62,918 nucleotides of DNA from Nostoc sp. FACHB-973 (GCF_014698115.1 NZ_JACJSJ010000046.1:1-62918); one strand, 5' to 3'; positions 48,330 through 57,941 are shown, counted from the first letter of the stretch. Numbers and translations: made by a program. Notes: generated by a model from the letters alone, not told the origin.

Positions 48330-48355
48330 ATACTACATTGAGTATCTGCGTGAGC
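48330..48355 (-). promoter_or_regulatory. RCWNACGC leader motif plus hairpin, gene at 48309
   Basis: GCTCACGC (48348-48355) is followed on the minus strand by hairpin ATACT/AGTAT (48330-48345) and, 20 bases later, by the GTG start. ACTAC upstream is a one-base variant of the ACCAC box. Confidence 0.5.
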
Positions 48356-48526
48356 TTTACGTAGTAATTTTTCCTTAAATTGTGTTATTTAAAACAATAA
48401 ATTAATCATTAAAATAAATAAAAAGCTTGTTGAATTTGAAATTTGCAACTGATGTAAATTTGCGGAACTTCTAAACCCAAGTTTTTATATTGCCAATGCA
48501 ACTTTGCAAACTTGGTGACGGGTAAT

Positions 48527-51037
48527 TTATAGTTCAACTTCTCTTGACTTGGTTTTAGGTGCAGCAGCAGCGACAGTTTGCTTTTGAGGGGAGGGTATGC
48601 GTTCAGTAGGGGTATATTGCTGCCGAATTTCTTCTCCTCGCCATACTTGTAAGTCATTCATAATATCTTTAAGCGGAACAAAATCGACGACTGTTTCTCC
48701 TTGCTTTTGTGCTTCAGTTGCCTTATAGGTCATAATCTTGAAGTACATCTCTCGCTGATCCGCAATTGGTAACTTGCCGTTGTTCTCATTTATCCGTTGT
48801 AGAATTTCTTCATTGCCTTGATTCATTGCTCCTCCCCAGTCTGGGCCACCATGCTTGACCATATTTGCCCATTCCTCGGCGATGTAAGGGTGAACTGTGA
48901 CAGGCAAATCGCCAACTGCTTGTATTACTCGTTTTTTGGGTGTATCTGCGTTTGTGGAAGTAGATTGTTCGTTACCAAAGATTTGTTCCAAGTTGAGTTT
49001 GCTGGCGTTTTGGGCAATAAACTTAATTTGGTTGATATCGTACTCAGAGATGTTCATCTTGCTGACTTCTTTGGTAATGCCAGCTTCGGTTTTAGTTAGG
49101 TCAAACCGGACAAGTTCCTGAGTACTTTTTTCTTCAGTAGTTTTAAATAATTGCAAGCGGGCTCGATTTTTTTCGGGGTTGCGCGATCGCTTGATGGTAA
49201 ATTCACCTACTATAAGTTCTTCCTTATCAGCCTGGATGAGGACATTATTCAGGGTGTGCAACATCTCATTTTGTTTAAATACTTCCAGCGTTTTAATTGT
49301 GCCGGCAGGTGCAAGACTTCCCAAGCTGTTTGCTACATTACGGATATCGGCATTGTTGAGGTCAGGTAGCTTGCCATTGTCGCCTAAGTATTCTGCCACC
49401 ATGAGAAACTCCTGACGTTCAACAGGTAACATCTCTGTAGGCTTTTTCGTGATTTTGGGTTCCTCTTTTTTGTTGAGTTTAAAATCCATCAAAGAGTTCT
49501 CCCACCCAAATAATTCATCACTGCGGCGGTGAATGCTAACAGTGTCTGCCTGTTGGCGAATCACAAATGTATCGCTACGGTAAATACGTGACCCATCTTG
49601 TTCAAGAGTGCCGTATTTTTTTAACATTGCGATCGCGGTTTCAGCAATGTCTTTATTTTCCCCGTTGTAACGTTCTTCCCGCGCTTGTTTATTATTAATT
49701 TGATAAATAGGTACTTCAACCTGACGCGCCCACTGTTGCGCTGCTGGCTCTACATCTTGAGAATTAGCTAATTCTTGATAGGTAAAGTTAGGTGCATATT
49801 TTTTTCGATTATTAGTCGCTTGTTCCTCTGGCTCTTGTGCAAAAAACTGATTGGGAGTTACATTTTCATTTACCTCCTCATCAGCTTGATTTTGAGATTG
49901 ATGGTTACTAGTAACTATCCGTCGAATTTGAATAGTTGCTTCGGACTGTGCGATTTCTTCTTGAAGATTATTGACCACAGCATCTTCAAAATTGTTATCT
50001 ACCTCTATTTCAAAAGATGAGTTTATTTCTTGATTTGTAGACGAACTGTTTTTACTGTTTTCATCTTGTAATAACTGTTGTAAAGTATTTGATTCGACTG
50101 TTTGAATGTTAGTTTCAGATTGTTCGCTGAGTGTCTCCTCTACTGATTCAGGATAGTTTTTGACTACAGGAGATTGATAATAATCTACATCTTGTGGGTA
50201 GTCAAATTGGGGTGGATTACTAATATCGATATCATATAGAAAACCTACCGCAGCTTCCTCTTCTTCGTAATCCAAGTTAACTGGTGTAGTTACAACTTCA
50301 GAATTTAATTGTTGATTATCTTCGTTCAGTGTTCCTGATAAATTATCTACTGGTGGAGTTACTTCTGTTACATTTGGGTTTCCATTATCAAATAATAAGT
50401 CTTTTATATCTTTATGATTGTTAATAATGTCAGCAGATGGAGGTAGCAGCTTAACTAGTGATTCACTTGCCACATTTATTATTTCATCTGGAGTAAGTAT
50501 TTCAGTGACCAGATTAGTTGTACATTTACCTTCGCTATTTTGTTCGTAGATAACGATTTGTTTTTCTGAACCATCTGACTCTAGATAAGCTGTAATTTTT
50601 AGAATATTATCACTTGTTTGCTGATAATCACTATTTAAATTGGGTACATCTTCTACTAATCTTGCAGCAATTGTTTGTGCTTGATAGTCAGTAAAAGGTT
50701 CAGTTTCTATTGTGTATTGACCTTCTGCTAATAAATCGGGCATTAACACAATATTAGTTTCTTGATTGCTTTTTATACTTTGGCTGGTTAAATCTACCTT
50801 TTCCCATTTATATGCACCAGGGGTAGATTCATCAGGTACAAGATTGTAGATATCTTTGCCAACTTCAACGGCAATTTTACTTGCTTCTTGGGCTTCTTTG
50901 AGTTTTTCGAGAATTACTTTAGTTATCTTAGTAAGTGCATTAATTAGGCTTTTACTTAATTCTCGACTTGTTTTAATTGCAGTATCGGCTGTACTTAAAT
51001 ATGATTCATTAATTTGAGTGTGTCTGGAGTCAAACAT
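48527..51037 (-). CDS. Large hypothetical protein downstream of VirD4
   Basis: An 836-residue protein of unknown function, next after the coupling-protein gene. The N-terminal 60 residues are helical (ALTKITKVILEKLKEAQEASKIAVEVG). Residues about 200-420 are acidic, Gln/Asn/Ser-rich and probably disordered. The C-terminal half has two beta-rich blocks with DGSRIYRSDTFVIRQQADTV and IVGEFTIKRSRNPEKNRARLQLF, the latter ending GITKEVSKMNISEYDINQIKF. The last 100 residues include VHPYIAEEWANMVKHGGPDWGGAM. Position suggests a transfer-related cytoplasmic factor. No relaxase motif (HUH triad) was seen. Confidence 0.65.
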   Translation of the reverse strand: MFDSRHTQINESYLSTADTAIKTSRELSKSLINALTKITKVILEKLKEAQEASKIAVEVGKDIYNLVPDESTPGAYKWEKVDLTSQSIKSNQETNIVLMPDLLAEGQYTIETEPFTDYQAQTIAARLVEDVPNLNSDYQQTSDNILKITAYLESDGSEKQIVIYEQNSEGKCTTNLVTEILTPDEIINVASESLVKLLPPSADIINNHKDIKDLLFDNGNPNVTEVTPPVDNLSGTLNEDNQQLNSEVVTTPVNLDYEEEEAAVGFLYDIDISNPPQFDYPQDVDYYQSPVVKNYPESVEETLSEQSETNIQTVESNTLQQLLQDENSKNSSSTNQEINSSFEIEVDNNFEDAVVNNLQEEIAQSEATIQIRRIVTSNHQSQNQADEEVNENVTPNQFFAQEPEEQATNNRKKYAPNFTYQELANSQDVEPAAQQWARQVEVPIYQINNKQAREERYNGENKDIAETAIAMLKKYGTLEQDGSRIYRSDTFVIRQQADTVSIHRRSDELFGWENSLMDFKLNKKEEPKITKKPTEMLPVERQEFLMVAEYLGDNGKLPDLNNADIRNVANSLGSLAPAGTIKTLEVFKQNEMLHTLNNVLIQADKEELIVGEFTIKRSRNPEKNRARLQLFKTTEEKSTQELVRFDLTKTEAGITKEVSKMNISEYDINQIKFIAQNASKLNLEQIFGNEQSTSTNADTPKKRVIQAVGDLPVTVHPYIAEEWANMVKHGGPDWGGAMNQGNEEILQRINENNGKLPIADQREMYFKIMTYKATEAQKQGETVVDFVPLKDIMNDLQVWRGEEIRQQYTPTERIPSPQKQTVAAAAPKTKSREVEL

Positions 51038-51123
51038 ATATTAAATGTGGTGAAAATAATCTATAAATTCAAACTGTCTGACTGTGCTTTATAAAAACCA
51101 GTTGGTCATCAAACTTAAAGTTT

Positions 51124-52950
51124 TTAGAAAAAGCTCTTGTACGCATCAACAGGTAACGGTGCATTGCCCGCTTGTACGGGTGCTTGTGGGATAGGAAACT
51201 TCCGATCTACTTCTTTGACTCGTAAATCTAAATCTTCCTGTGTGGGTTTTTTCTGGGTACTTTTTCTAGCAAGCTCTTTGATGAGTTTATCCCAGCGAGC
51301 GTCATTTTCTTGTTCTAATCCAATGATATATTTGGGGATTTTGATGTTTTTTAATAGTGGGACTGAACCCTCGTTTTTATTACTATAAGCCGGGTTGATA
51401 AATAGACATTTACCAGGTGGTAATTTGAGGAATTGAGCTGGCTCGAATAGCTTGCGAGTCCGTTCTTGTTCGCTGATAGATGTGCTGGCTTTACCCCCTC
51501 CAGTTGAGCGAGATTTTTGTTTATATTTAATTTCCTCTTCACCTAAATATGCAGAAAATAATCGTGCTGATTCTTCTTCACCAGGATTAAAAACAAATTT
51601 TGTACCGCACGCGCCAAGGATAGCTTTAGAGATTTCTTTACCATAAATCTTTTCAAGCTGACCCATATTTTGCCAACCCAGGATACCGCAGAATCCTTCG
51701 GAACGAGATTCATTAAGCCATCTAAATAAATCTGGAAGAAAAATACTTGGCAACTCGTCAAGACACACTACTAATGGGCCGTCTTCCTTACGTTTTTTGG
51801 CAATACTACGGGAAACTACCATGTGAAGAATACTGGTCATCAGGGGGCTGACAGCATCGCGGCGTTCGCGGTCTAACCCGAAGATAATCATCTGTTTGCG
51901 TTTTACCTCCAGGGGCAAGGTTGTTTTACCAACAAAGCATCCCAATGTACCCCTTGCCATGAACCGGGTGAACATCAATGAAGCACTACCAGCGATACCC
52001 GCTACAGTTTTCTCTGAACCAGCCGAGCTAAATAATTGACCAAAAGCTATCCTAATCCAAGGATTTAGTTCGGCTGCCATCAAGCGTTCGACCATCTTCT
52101 CGCTAGAAAGTATTGCCGCAGCCGTCATAATATCAGCGCGGTCGCCAAACTCTTTAGTTAGCATTAAAATAGCCTGCGTCAACTGGTCGCCGGCGGGGCC
52201 AAAGAAGGCATCCTCAGACGCATTACCTAACAGGCGGAAGTTTTTGTTAATTACCGTAGCTAACTGCCGTGCGGTTTCAGCATCGCTACTGTCGCGCAAG
52301 AAATCGATTGGGTTGCATACCTCTGATTCGGGAAATCCCGGTGCAAAGATATGTACGTCATACCCCTTGGATTTGGCATAACTGGCGATTTTAGCTTGAC
52401 TGGTATACTTAAAATCGTATAATACTATACCAAAACCTTGGTCAATTGCTGAGTAAATCATCGGGTTGATAGCCGAGAATGATTTACCGCTACCGGGTGC
52501 GCCAATTACAGCAGTTCCGCGTTGGACATCGGGTACATAAACTGGAACTCCGCCACCCCCCTTGGGTAATTTTTGACCCTTGTATTTGTGTACTCCAATA
52601 TATAAACTGGCACTATCACATTTAGGAGTGACGATTTGCTTGAGAGCTTTTTTCTTAGCTTGGGCGGTTTCCTTTGCTCCACCCCAATAGCTAGTAGCAA
52701 GCTTGCCTTTTTTACCATTACTAAAAAGCTGTAAAAGCAACAATAAGCCAATTCCCCCGGCAAGTGCCAAACCTTGAGGTGACATGAACTTATCTGTATA
52801 CTTACTAAAGTCAGTATTGCTATTTTTATGAGCAGCTTTTACTTCTTTAACTGTCTTAGTTTTAGCAGTTGCAAACAGATAATTATTCATATTAATCTGT
52901 GTTAATTCCATGAGTAAATCGAAGAAATATGCGGTGAAGTGAAGTTGCAT
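51124..52950 (-). CDS. virD4: VirD4/TraG-type T4SS coupling protein
   Basis: A 608-residue type IV coupling ATPase that should feed DNA-protein substrates to the secretion channel. After a short N-terminus and a hydrophobic segment (QGLALAGGIGLLLLLQLF) that could anchor it, the motor domain shows Walker A GTAVIGAPGSGKSFSAINPM (near 155), YDFKYTSQAKIASYAKSKGYDVHIFAPG with CNPIDFL, and Walker B PLVVCLDELPSIF. LGWQNMGQLEKIYGKEISKAILGACGTKFVFNPG is typical of TraG/VirD4. ATGs at 52950, 52911 and 52890 are all possible. The C-terminus is flexible and proline-rich. Confidence 0.92.
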   Translation of the reverse strand: MQLHFTAYFFDLLMELTQINMNNYLFATAKTKTVKEVKAAHKNSNTDFSKYTDKFMSPQGLALAGGIGLLLLLQLFSNGKKGKLATSYWGGAKETAQAKKKALKQIVTPKCDSASLYIGVHKYKGQKLPKGGGGVPVYVPDVQRGTAVIGAPGSGKSFSAINPMIYSAIDQGFGIVLYDFKYTSQAKIASYAKSKGYDVHIFAPGFPESEVCNPIDFLRDSSDAETARQLATVINKNFRLLGNASEDAFFGPAGDQLTQAILMLTKEFGDRADIMTAAAILSSEKMVERLMAAELNPWIRIAFGQLFSSAGSEKTVAGIAGSASLMFTRFMARGTLGCFVGKTTLPLEVKRKQMIIFGLDRERRDAVSPLMTSILHMVVSRSIAKKRKEDGPLVVCLDELPSIFLPDLFRWLNESRSEGFCGILGWQNMGQLEKIYGKEISKAILGACGTKFVFNPGEEESARLFSAYLGEEEIKYKQKSRSTGGGKASTSISEQERTRKLFEPAQFLKLPPGKCLFINPAYSNKNEGSVPLLKNIKIPKYIIGLEQENDARWDKLIKELARKSTQKKPTQEDLDLRVKEVDRKFPIPQAPVQAGNAPLPVDAYKSFF

Positions 52951-53033
52951 ATTTCTTCATTGGTTGTCTGATGTGTCCTCTCCAAGTCAAAAGTAAAAGA
53001 GGATAAATTCTTCTATAATTGCCTTTTTACTTG

Positions 53034-54446
53034 TTAATTTTTAGGGACGGTGAGAGGCGTACCAAGGATAATTGGGTCTATCTCGCGGTAGGTGAAGAAG
53101 GGAACTGGGCCAATGAAGTATGGCGAGCAGCCCAAGTCAACCCATCCCCGCTTGCAGATACGGAAGAACATCGCGGTGGTGATACTCCCGTCCGCTTCGT
53201 TAATGTCCCAGATGACTTGTTTAAATGATTTCCCAAAGGGGTGGCGACCTGTAGGTTCTTTTCCACCGTTGAGGCTGCCCAAGATGCCGAATCCGCCTTT
53301 AACTTTTTGGTCTTTGCCGGACATCCATTGTGCGCCAGTCACAATATCACTTCCTGAAACTTCGATGTGACCACAGGTTTTCTCGCATGGGACATTAAAC
53401 CCAGCTTGATAGCTACCACTTATTGACTTCCAGCGTCCACTTTCAAGGGAACCGAGGGGTAAGTCTAATTTGCCGATAAAGCTAACATCAGGGATGGGAA
53501 CGCTGGGGAACCGATCGAATGGTACATCAGCTAATCCCGGAATCTTGCCAATTGTTGTGTTTTGCCAGTTAGTAAAGTCTTTTAGCTGTGCATCCTCAAT
53601 ACCAGGGATGCTGGTGAGTTTATATTTATCAAGTTTGACATACTCACCAAGTTCCACTTCTCCGAGTTGGGGATAATTGTCCAGCACCTCACTAACAGTT
53701 TGGTAGCTTGCGGTGCTGCCTGTTACTTTGGTCACTAGTTCTTGAATCGGGGGGATGGCTCCGACTTCTGAATCTTCTAAATTAGGAATTGCTTCGGCGA
53801 GGTCTTCAAGTGTTTGCCAATTGAGTGTTTCAAAATCTGACAGTTTGAGATTTTTAAGTTGAATGCCCGTGATGTCAGCGATATCTCCAAGCGTGAAATT
53901 TTCAATATTGAACTCAGTTGCTTCAAAATCACCCAGTTCCATGACTTCAGCAAGGCTTTGCCCAGCACTCCAGGTGCGTGTCTCCTTCATACCAGGGTTT
54001 TTGATATTAGGGAATTCGACGCTGCCAGCACCGCCAAACTTCATATTTCTAAACGTGATACTGCTCCAATCGGGAGTAGGTGCGCCATTGACATATTTAG
54101 TTGCAACGGGCTGTGGTTGTTTGGTTTGTTTTGTCTTATCTATCGAAGTGTTCAAATTTGAATACTTCGATGAAACTGTTTGAGCTACAGCTTTATCGCC
54201 GAATAAGAGACTGCCGATATTATAGCTACCTCCATATCGGATTAACCCATGTAGAGCAAGTCCAGCAATAAGTCCTGCAACCATTAGGTAGCGTAATTTA
54301 TTAAATTTTTCCATCCGATACTCAAGCGCTCGGTTGCTTTTGTTGTGAGTAGTTTCCTGGCTTGCAGCTCTCACTGGTACGATCGCAGTGACCTCTGGTG
54401 TAGTATCTAAAATTTGGTTGTTAGCGGCCAGATGTTCGTTATACAT
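53034..54446 (-). CDS. Membrane-anchored hypothetical protein in the T4SS block
   Basis: A 470-residue protein with one N-terminal membrane helix (YLMVAGLIAGLALHGLI, about 52-70) and the rest presumably outside. Residues about 130-320 contain loosely repeated units built around phrases such as FEATEFNIENFTLGDIADITG, LKNLKLSDFETLNW and KYKLTSIPGIEDAQLKDFTNW. They suggest a solenoid-like repeat. The C-terminal 150 residues have paired cysteines (NVPCEKTCGHIEV, RICKRGWVDLGCSPYFIGP), consistent with an exported, disulfide-bearing domain. It lies between the VirB9-like and VirD4 genes. It may be a cyanobacterial-specific channel part. Confidence 0.7.
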   Translation of the reverse strand: MYNEHLAANNQILDTTPEVTAIVPVRAASQETTHNKSNRALEYRMEKFNKLRYLMVAGLIAGLALHGLIRYGGSYNIGSLLFGDKAVAQTVSSKYSNLNTSIDKTKQTKQPQPVATKYVNGAPTPDWSSITFRNMKFGGAGSVEFPNIKNPGMKETRTWSAGQSLAEVMELGDFEATEFNIENFTLGDIADITGIQLKNLKLSDFETLNWQTLEDLAEAIPNLEDSEVGAIPPIQELVTKVTGSTASYQTVSEVLDNYPQLGEVELGEYVKLDKYKLTSIPGIEDAQLKDFTNWQNTTIGKIPGLADVPFDRFPSVPIPDVSFIGKLDLPLGSLESGRWKSISGSYQAGFNVPCEKTCGHIEVSGSDIVTGAQWMSGKDQKVKGGFGILGSLNGGKEPTGRHPFGKSFKQVIWDINEADGSITTAMFFRICKRGWVDLGCSPYFIGPVPFFTYREIDPIILGTPLTVPKN

Positions 54447-54452
54447 CACTAT

Positions 54453-55304
54453 TTATTTAAAACTTGATTTACCTGGATTTGTTGTTGTCAGAGGGTTATT
54501 GCGCTGTGGTGGTATTTCTAACAAGCGCTTTCCACCCAGTAGCATGAGTTTTTCAACCAATTGCATTGATACTCCGGCGGTGCTGGCGGCGACGACAAGT
54601 TCCTCTCCTTGCGATCGCAACTCCACAAGTTGGTTCAGACGCTTCCAGAGCTTGCTGTCTGTCGTAACCCACTGGTTTTTTAGAGCAACTTGCATTCCTT
54701 TAGCGATATGTCTGCTATCAGATAATGCGGTGTAACTAACCTTTGGTTTTACTTCTTCAGGTTTGCTGGGAGTATCGCCAATAATTTCAATTTGGCTGTA
54801 CTCTGGTGTGCCACTGTCCGCTACAATCCGGAAATGATAGCTTTTCCTTGTTGAGCCAGATTCGGTAATCACCGTCATGTGCGCCCCGTAAGGAGCTTGT
54901 GGTAAACCGGGGATTTTGACTGTCTCAATGCGGCGAATGTGAATTAGTCCAGCACCCGTACTGTTACTAGAACACTTACCTAAGCCCTCAAGACATCCGT
55001 CTACATCAAAAACAAACTTAGATGGGTCATCCAGCCAGATTTTCTTGATGATTTCTCTGGTGTTGTAGAACGATATTGATACCCCATGTCCAGGCCAGAC
55101 CTTAACTGTCTGCAATTGAGCATTTTCCCCTGATACCTGGAACGCTGCAACTTGACGGATAGTATTTGCTAGTACAAGTTGGTTTGGTGCAAGCATGGTG
55201 GCGATGGTGAGACACCCACCAAAGGCGATTGCGCGGAGCGCAGTGCCAGAGGCAATCGCCCAAGGCATCCTTAAACTAAAATCGGCTATATCTCTTAGTT
55301 TCAC
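54453..55304 (-). CDS. VirB9/TraK-like T4SS component
   Basis: A 283-residue exported protein. The N-terminus has a signal-peptide-like hydrophobic stretch (AFGGCLTIATMLAPNQLVLA). The mature part is beta-rich: AFQVSGENAQLQTVKVWPGHGVSISFY, WLDDPSKFVFDVDGC, LIHIRRIETVKIPGL, RKSYHFRIV. That order (HGVSISFY, FVFDVDGC, then beta strands) resembles the VirB9/TraK N-terminal domain that builds the core complex with VirB10. It overlaps the VirB10-like gene by four bases. The codons for AIASGTALRAIA come from a palindromic repeat. Confidence 0.65.
   Translation of the reverse strand: MKLRDIADFSLRMPWAIASGTALRAIAFGGCLTIATMLAPNQLVLANTIRQVAAFQVSGENAQLQTVKVWPGHGVSISFYNTREIIKKIWLDDPSKFVFDVDGCLEGLGKCSSNSTGAGLIHIRRIETVKIPGLPQAPYGAHMTVITESGSTRKSYHFRIVADSGTPEYSQIEIIGDTPSKPEEVKPKVSYTALSDSRHIAKGMQVALKNQWVTTDSKLWKRLNQLVELRSQGEELVVAASTAGVSMQLVEKLMLLGGKRLLEIPPQRNNPLTTTNPGKSSFK
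55224..55260. repeat. Palindromic repeat inside the VirB9-like signal region
   Basis: GGCGATTGC (55224-55232) and GCAATCGCC (55252-55260) are exact inverted repeats enclosing GC-rich sequence. They encode AIASGTALRAIA within the presequence without a frame change, in the style of Nostoc palindromic repeats. Confidence 0.55.
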
Positions 55305-57127
55305 AGCTTGATTGACCTATCGACTTTGATTGTGATTTTGGTGTCTTTAGGCACATACCAAACATTGGGACGGCGATTGATTTCGTCAGTAGCACGTTCT
55401 GTCCGCTTGCTGATTGTTTCGCCAAGTTTGCCAAAAGCACCTTCAAGGAAAGCAGCTCCTAAGTTGCGATTGTTATTGCGGCTGCGGGTTCTTGTCCCAC
55501 CTAAAGGCAAATCTTCTGTGACTTCTTCATCCGGCTGGTTGATAATTTCCCCTACCTTGGCAAGACCAGCTATTGTCCCTAATGTGGCATCATATTTGGC
55601 AATTTCAGATCCCTTGTCGTCGTAAGGTCTGGCGATTAGGGGCGAACCCGTCTCTCCCAAAACTGATATTGTTCCAGGTGATAGAGGATATTCTGTGCCG
55701 TCTTTGAGGATGGCCGTGACTTCGGCACGCACACCTGATGTGCTATCAACCGAAATCATAGCGATAGTTACCTGTGTTCCTGCGGGAATGGCTATTTCGC
55801 CAGTATTGCTGTAAAGCGGCTCGTCCAACCGGGCGACAAACCGTAATGTATTTGTCTGTTCTTGGGAACGAGCGTTATTACTGGTTTGGGGCATAACGAG
55901 CGGAGTTACCAGGGTTGCACTTGCAAACGAACCGACAACTAAATACTGCGGTTGTGTTTCTTGGAGTATCTGCGCTTCTTCTGGCAGGTAGTTATTTGCA
56001 ACTTGCTTGATTTGCTGAGTGGAGTTGTTTTCTTTATTACTAGCAAAACTGGATTCTACGGTCTTTTCTTTGTCCAGTTCTGAGCTTGTTTGTGGCTCTT
56101 TCACTGAGAAGCTATAAATAACTGGCACGGCTTGATTGTTATCTTTATCATCAGTATTGCCATACTCAGGAGTACTATCATTTGTGGTTACAGGTTGCCA
56201 ACGCGGGCGCAGTTCTTCAACTTGATTAGGGGTATTGGTAACTGTTTCGGTATTCTCGCTGCGTCGGCTACGGCGACGGCGGGAGCGATCGCTATTTTGT
56301 TCTGCCGGGCGTAATGTTTCTTCAGTTTTAGCTGTAACTTCTTGTACTGTTGTGTTTGTAGGTTCACTGACAGTGGTACTGGCTAGCATATACTCAACTC
56401 GACCAACCGAACCCAAGTTACGCAGGCGTTCAAGTTCGGCTATTGGGTCTTTGGCGACACTCTGGTTGCTGGCAACTGTTTGTTTGGCAAATTTTGGCAG
56501 AGGAGCGCTAGGACGCAGAGGTGGTATTGGCTGTGAGGCCACTACTCTACGTGTTGGTCTAACACGTTCGGGTGTTTCTTCCCGGTATACACGTCTTCTG
56601 GAAGTAGGCGGAGTTTCTTGAGCAACTACCCTTCGTTGTCCAATAGAACGGGTTTTCTCTTGGTTTTTGGATTGTTCTTCAGTAGCTTCTTTTTTCTCCT
56701 CTTTGTCTTCTGTGTTAGCTTTACCATTTAGGGCATCAAGTTCTTCCTGTTGCTTGGCGAGAGCAAGCTTGGCGTAAACATCGCCTTCTTTTTTCTCAGA
56801 TGCGGCAACCGTGGGAGTTGGAGTAGTAGTTAATTCTGGTTTTTTGGCATTTTTACCACTCCCATTCATCATGCCGTTGAGGACAACAAATATAACTAGA
56901 AACCCAGCACCAAATGCACCACCAATAATTCCTAACCTTGACCAGGGAGATGTAACAAAGTCGTGTTTAGTTTGGATTAATGCGGGGTCTTCTACTTCAG
57001 TTTCATCTTCTTCAACCACCTCAAGTTGTGAATTTTCAACTTCATGTTCTTCTGCCCTATCGATTGGTAAAAGACTATTTACGGAAGATATATGTTTATT
57101 GGAAGCCTCATTCTCTAGCTGTAACAT
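55301..57127 (-). CDS. virB10: VirB10/TraB/TrbI-like T4SS core protein
   Basis: A 608-residue inner-to-outer membrane scaffold. An acidic cytoplasmic N-terminus is followed by one membrane helix (LGIIGGAFGAGFLVIFVVL, 65-83). Then comes a long Pro/Glu/Arg-rich periplasmic linker (about 90-390). The C-terminal beta-barrel domain has LRFVARLDEPLYSNTGEIAIPAGTQV, VRAEVTAILKDGTEYPL, and the end WYVPKDTKITIKVDRSI. That pattern matches the TrbI/VirB10 family. It sits after the VirB8-like gene and overlaps the VirB9-like gene. Confidence 0.85.
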   Translation of the reverse strand: MLQLENEASNKHISSVNSLLPIDRAEEHEVENSQLEVVEEDETEVEDPALIQTKHDFVTSPWSRLGIIGGAFGAGFLVIFVVLNGMMNGSGKNAKKPELTTTPTPTVAASEKKEGDVYAKLALAKQQEELDALNGKANTEDKEEKKEATEEQSKNQEKTRSIGQRRVVAQETPPTSRRRVYREETPERVRPTRRVVASQPIPPLRPSAPLPKFAKQTVASNQSVAKDPIAELERLRNLGSVGRVEYMLASTTVSEPTNTTVQEVTAKTEETLRPAEQNSDRSRRRRSRRSENTETVTNTPNQVEELRPRWQPVTTNDSTPEYGNTDDKDNNQAVPVIYSFSVKEPQTSSELDKEKTVESSFASNKENNSTQQIKQVANNYLPEEAQILQETQPQYLVVGSFASATLVTPLVMPQTSNNARSQEQTNTLRFVARLDEPLYSNTGEIAIPAGTQVTIAMISVDSTSGVRAEVTAILKDGTEYPLSPGTISVLGETGSPLIARPYDDKGSEIAKYDATLGTIAGLAKVGEIINQPDEEVTEDLPLGGTRTRSRNNNRNLGAAFLEGAFGKLGETISKRTERATDEINRRPNVWYVPKDTKITIKVDRSIKL

Positions 57128-57151
57128 ATTTTTCTTATTGATTAATGATTT

Positions 57152-57928
57152 TTATTTCCTGCCGAGGTTATAATCAACAATTTGAGTAATTTCTAAACCT
57201 GGTTCTCGTACTAAATAAATTTTCTTATCGAGTTCAGTTGGCTTATTTGGTAACTTGGGAGTATCGACAGCCTCGACAGTAATTGTTTTGTTAAAGGCGA
57301 TTCCTTTGCCCTGGTTTTCATTTCTATTAAAGCTGACGAGCGTTGCGATATAATCAACTTCCCACTGCCCATCCTTAATTTTTCTGGGTTCAGAGATATG
57401 GCGAGTTACAAGTGAAACTTGAACTTCACCGTTAAATACACCACTTGGAACGATTTCTGCTAATTTCTTGAGAAAGTTTGCCCGGAAATCTTGATTTTCA
57501 GATAGTGCAAATGCAGCTTCCCAGGCTCTAGTAGGAATTTTTTTCCTACTATTTTTTGTTGTTTGAATATCTATTCCCCTATCAGGTTTAGTAACATTCT
57601 CGCCATTCTCTGTTGCTTCGATTATTCCGTTCCAGCCGAATATTTTAATCATGCTATCTGAGATAAAGCGTTTGATAGTTTCGGCTTCGCGTTCATTAGG
57701 AGCAGCAAATTTACCAGGTGAAATAGACCCATCTTGGAGTTGAACAATCGTCATGCCTTTAACATGATGATTTGTACTAGCACTCATGCCAATATTTATT
57801 ATTTGCAATAGGGTAGATAAGATAGTTCCTCCTGCTGTTACGGCGATCGCCATTGCAATAGGTGTGGAGGTAGATTGACCATAACTGAGGAGTCGAGCCG
57901 GTTGAGATTTAGACTTAGGTTTAAGCAT
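57152..57928 (-). CDS. VirB8/TraE-like T4SS membrane protein
   Basis: A 258-residue bitopic protein: short cytoplasmic N-terminus, one membrane helix (PIAMAIAVTAGGTILSTLLQI, about 22-43), then an exported domain of about 200 residues with WEAAFALSENQDFRANFLKKLAEIVP and VSLVTRHISEPRKIKDGQWEVDYIATLVSF. Topology, size and position upstream of VirB10 fit VirB8/TraE. Sequence similarity is not obvious, so the call is structural and positional. It lies 13 bases from the VirB6-like gene. Confidence 0.6.
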   Translation of the reverse strand: MLKPKSKSQPARLLSYGQSTSTPIAMAIAVTAGGTILSTLLQIINIGMSASTNHHVKGMTIVQLQDGSISPGKFAAPNEREAETIKRFISDSMIKIFGWNGIIEATENGENVTKPDRGIDIQTTKNSRKKIPTRAWEAAFALSENQDFRANFLKKLAEIVPSGVFNGEVQVSLVTRHISEPRKIKDGQWEVDYIATLVSFNRNENQGKGIAFNKTITVEAVDTPKLPNKPTELDKKIYLVREPGLEITQIVDYNLGRK

Positions 57929-57941
57929 AATTATTTGTTAA

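Noticed and set aside
48409..48657. Minus-strand frame of 82 codons
   Set aside because: It overlaps the end of the 836-residue gene in another frame and has no ribosome-binding site.
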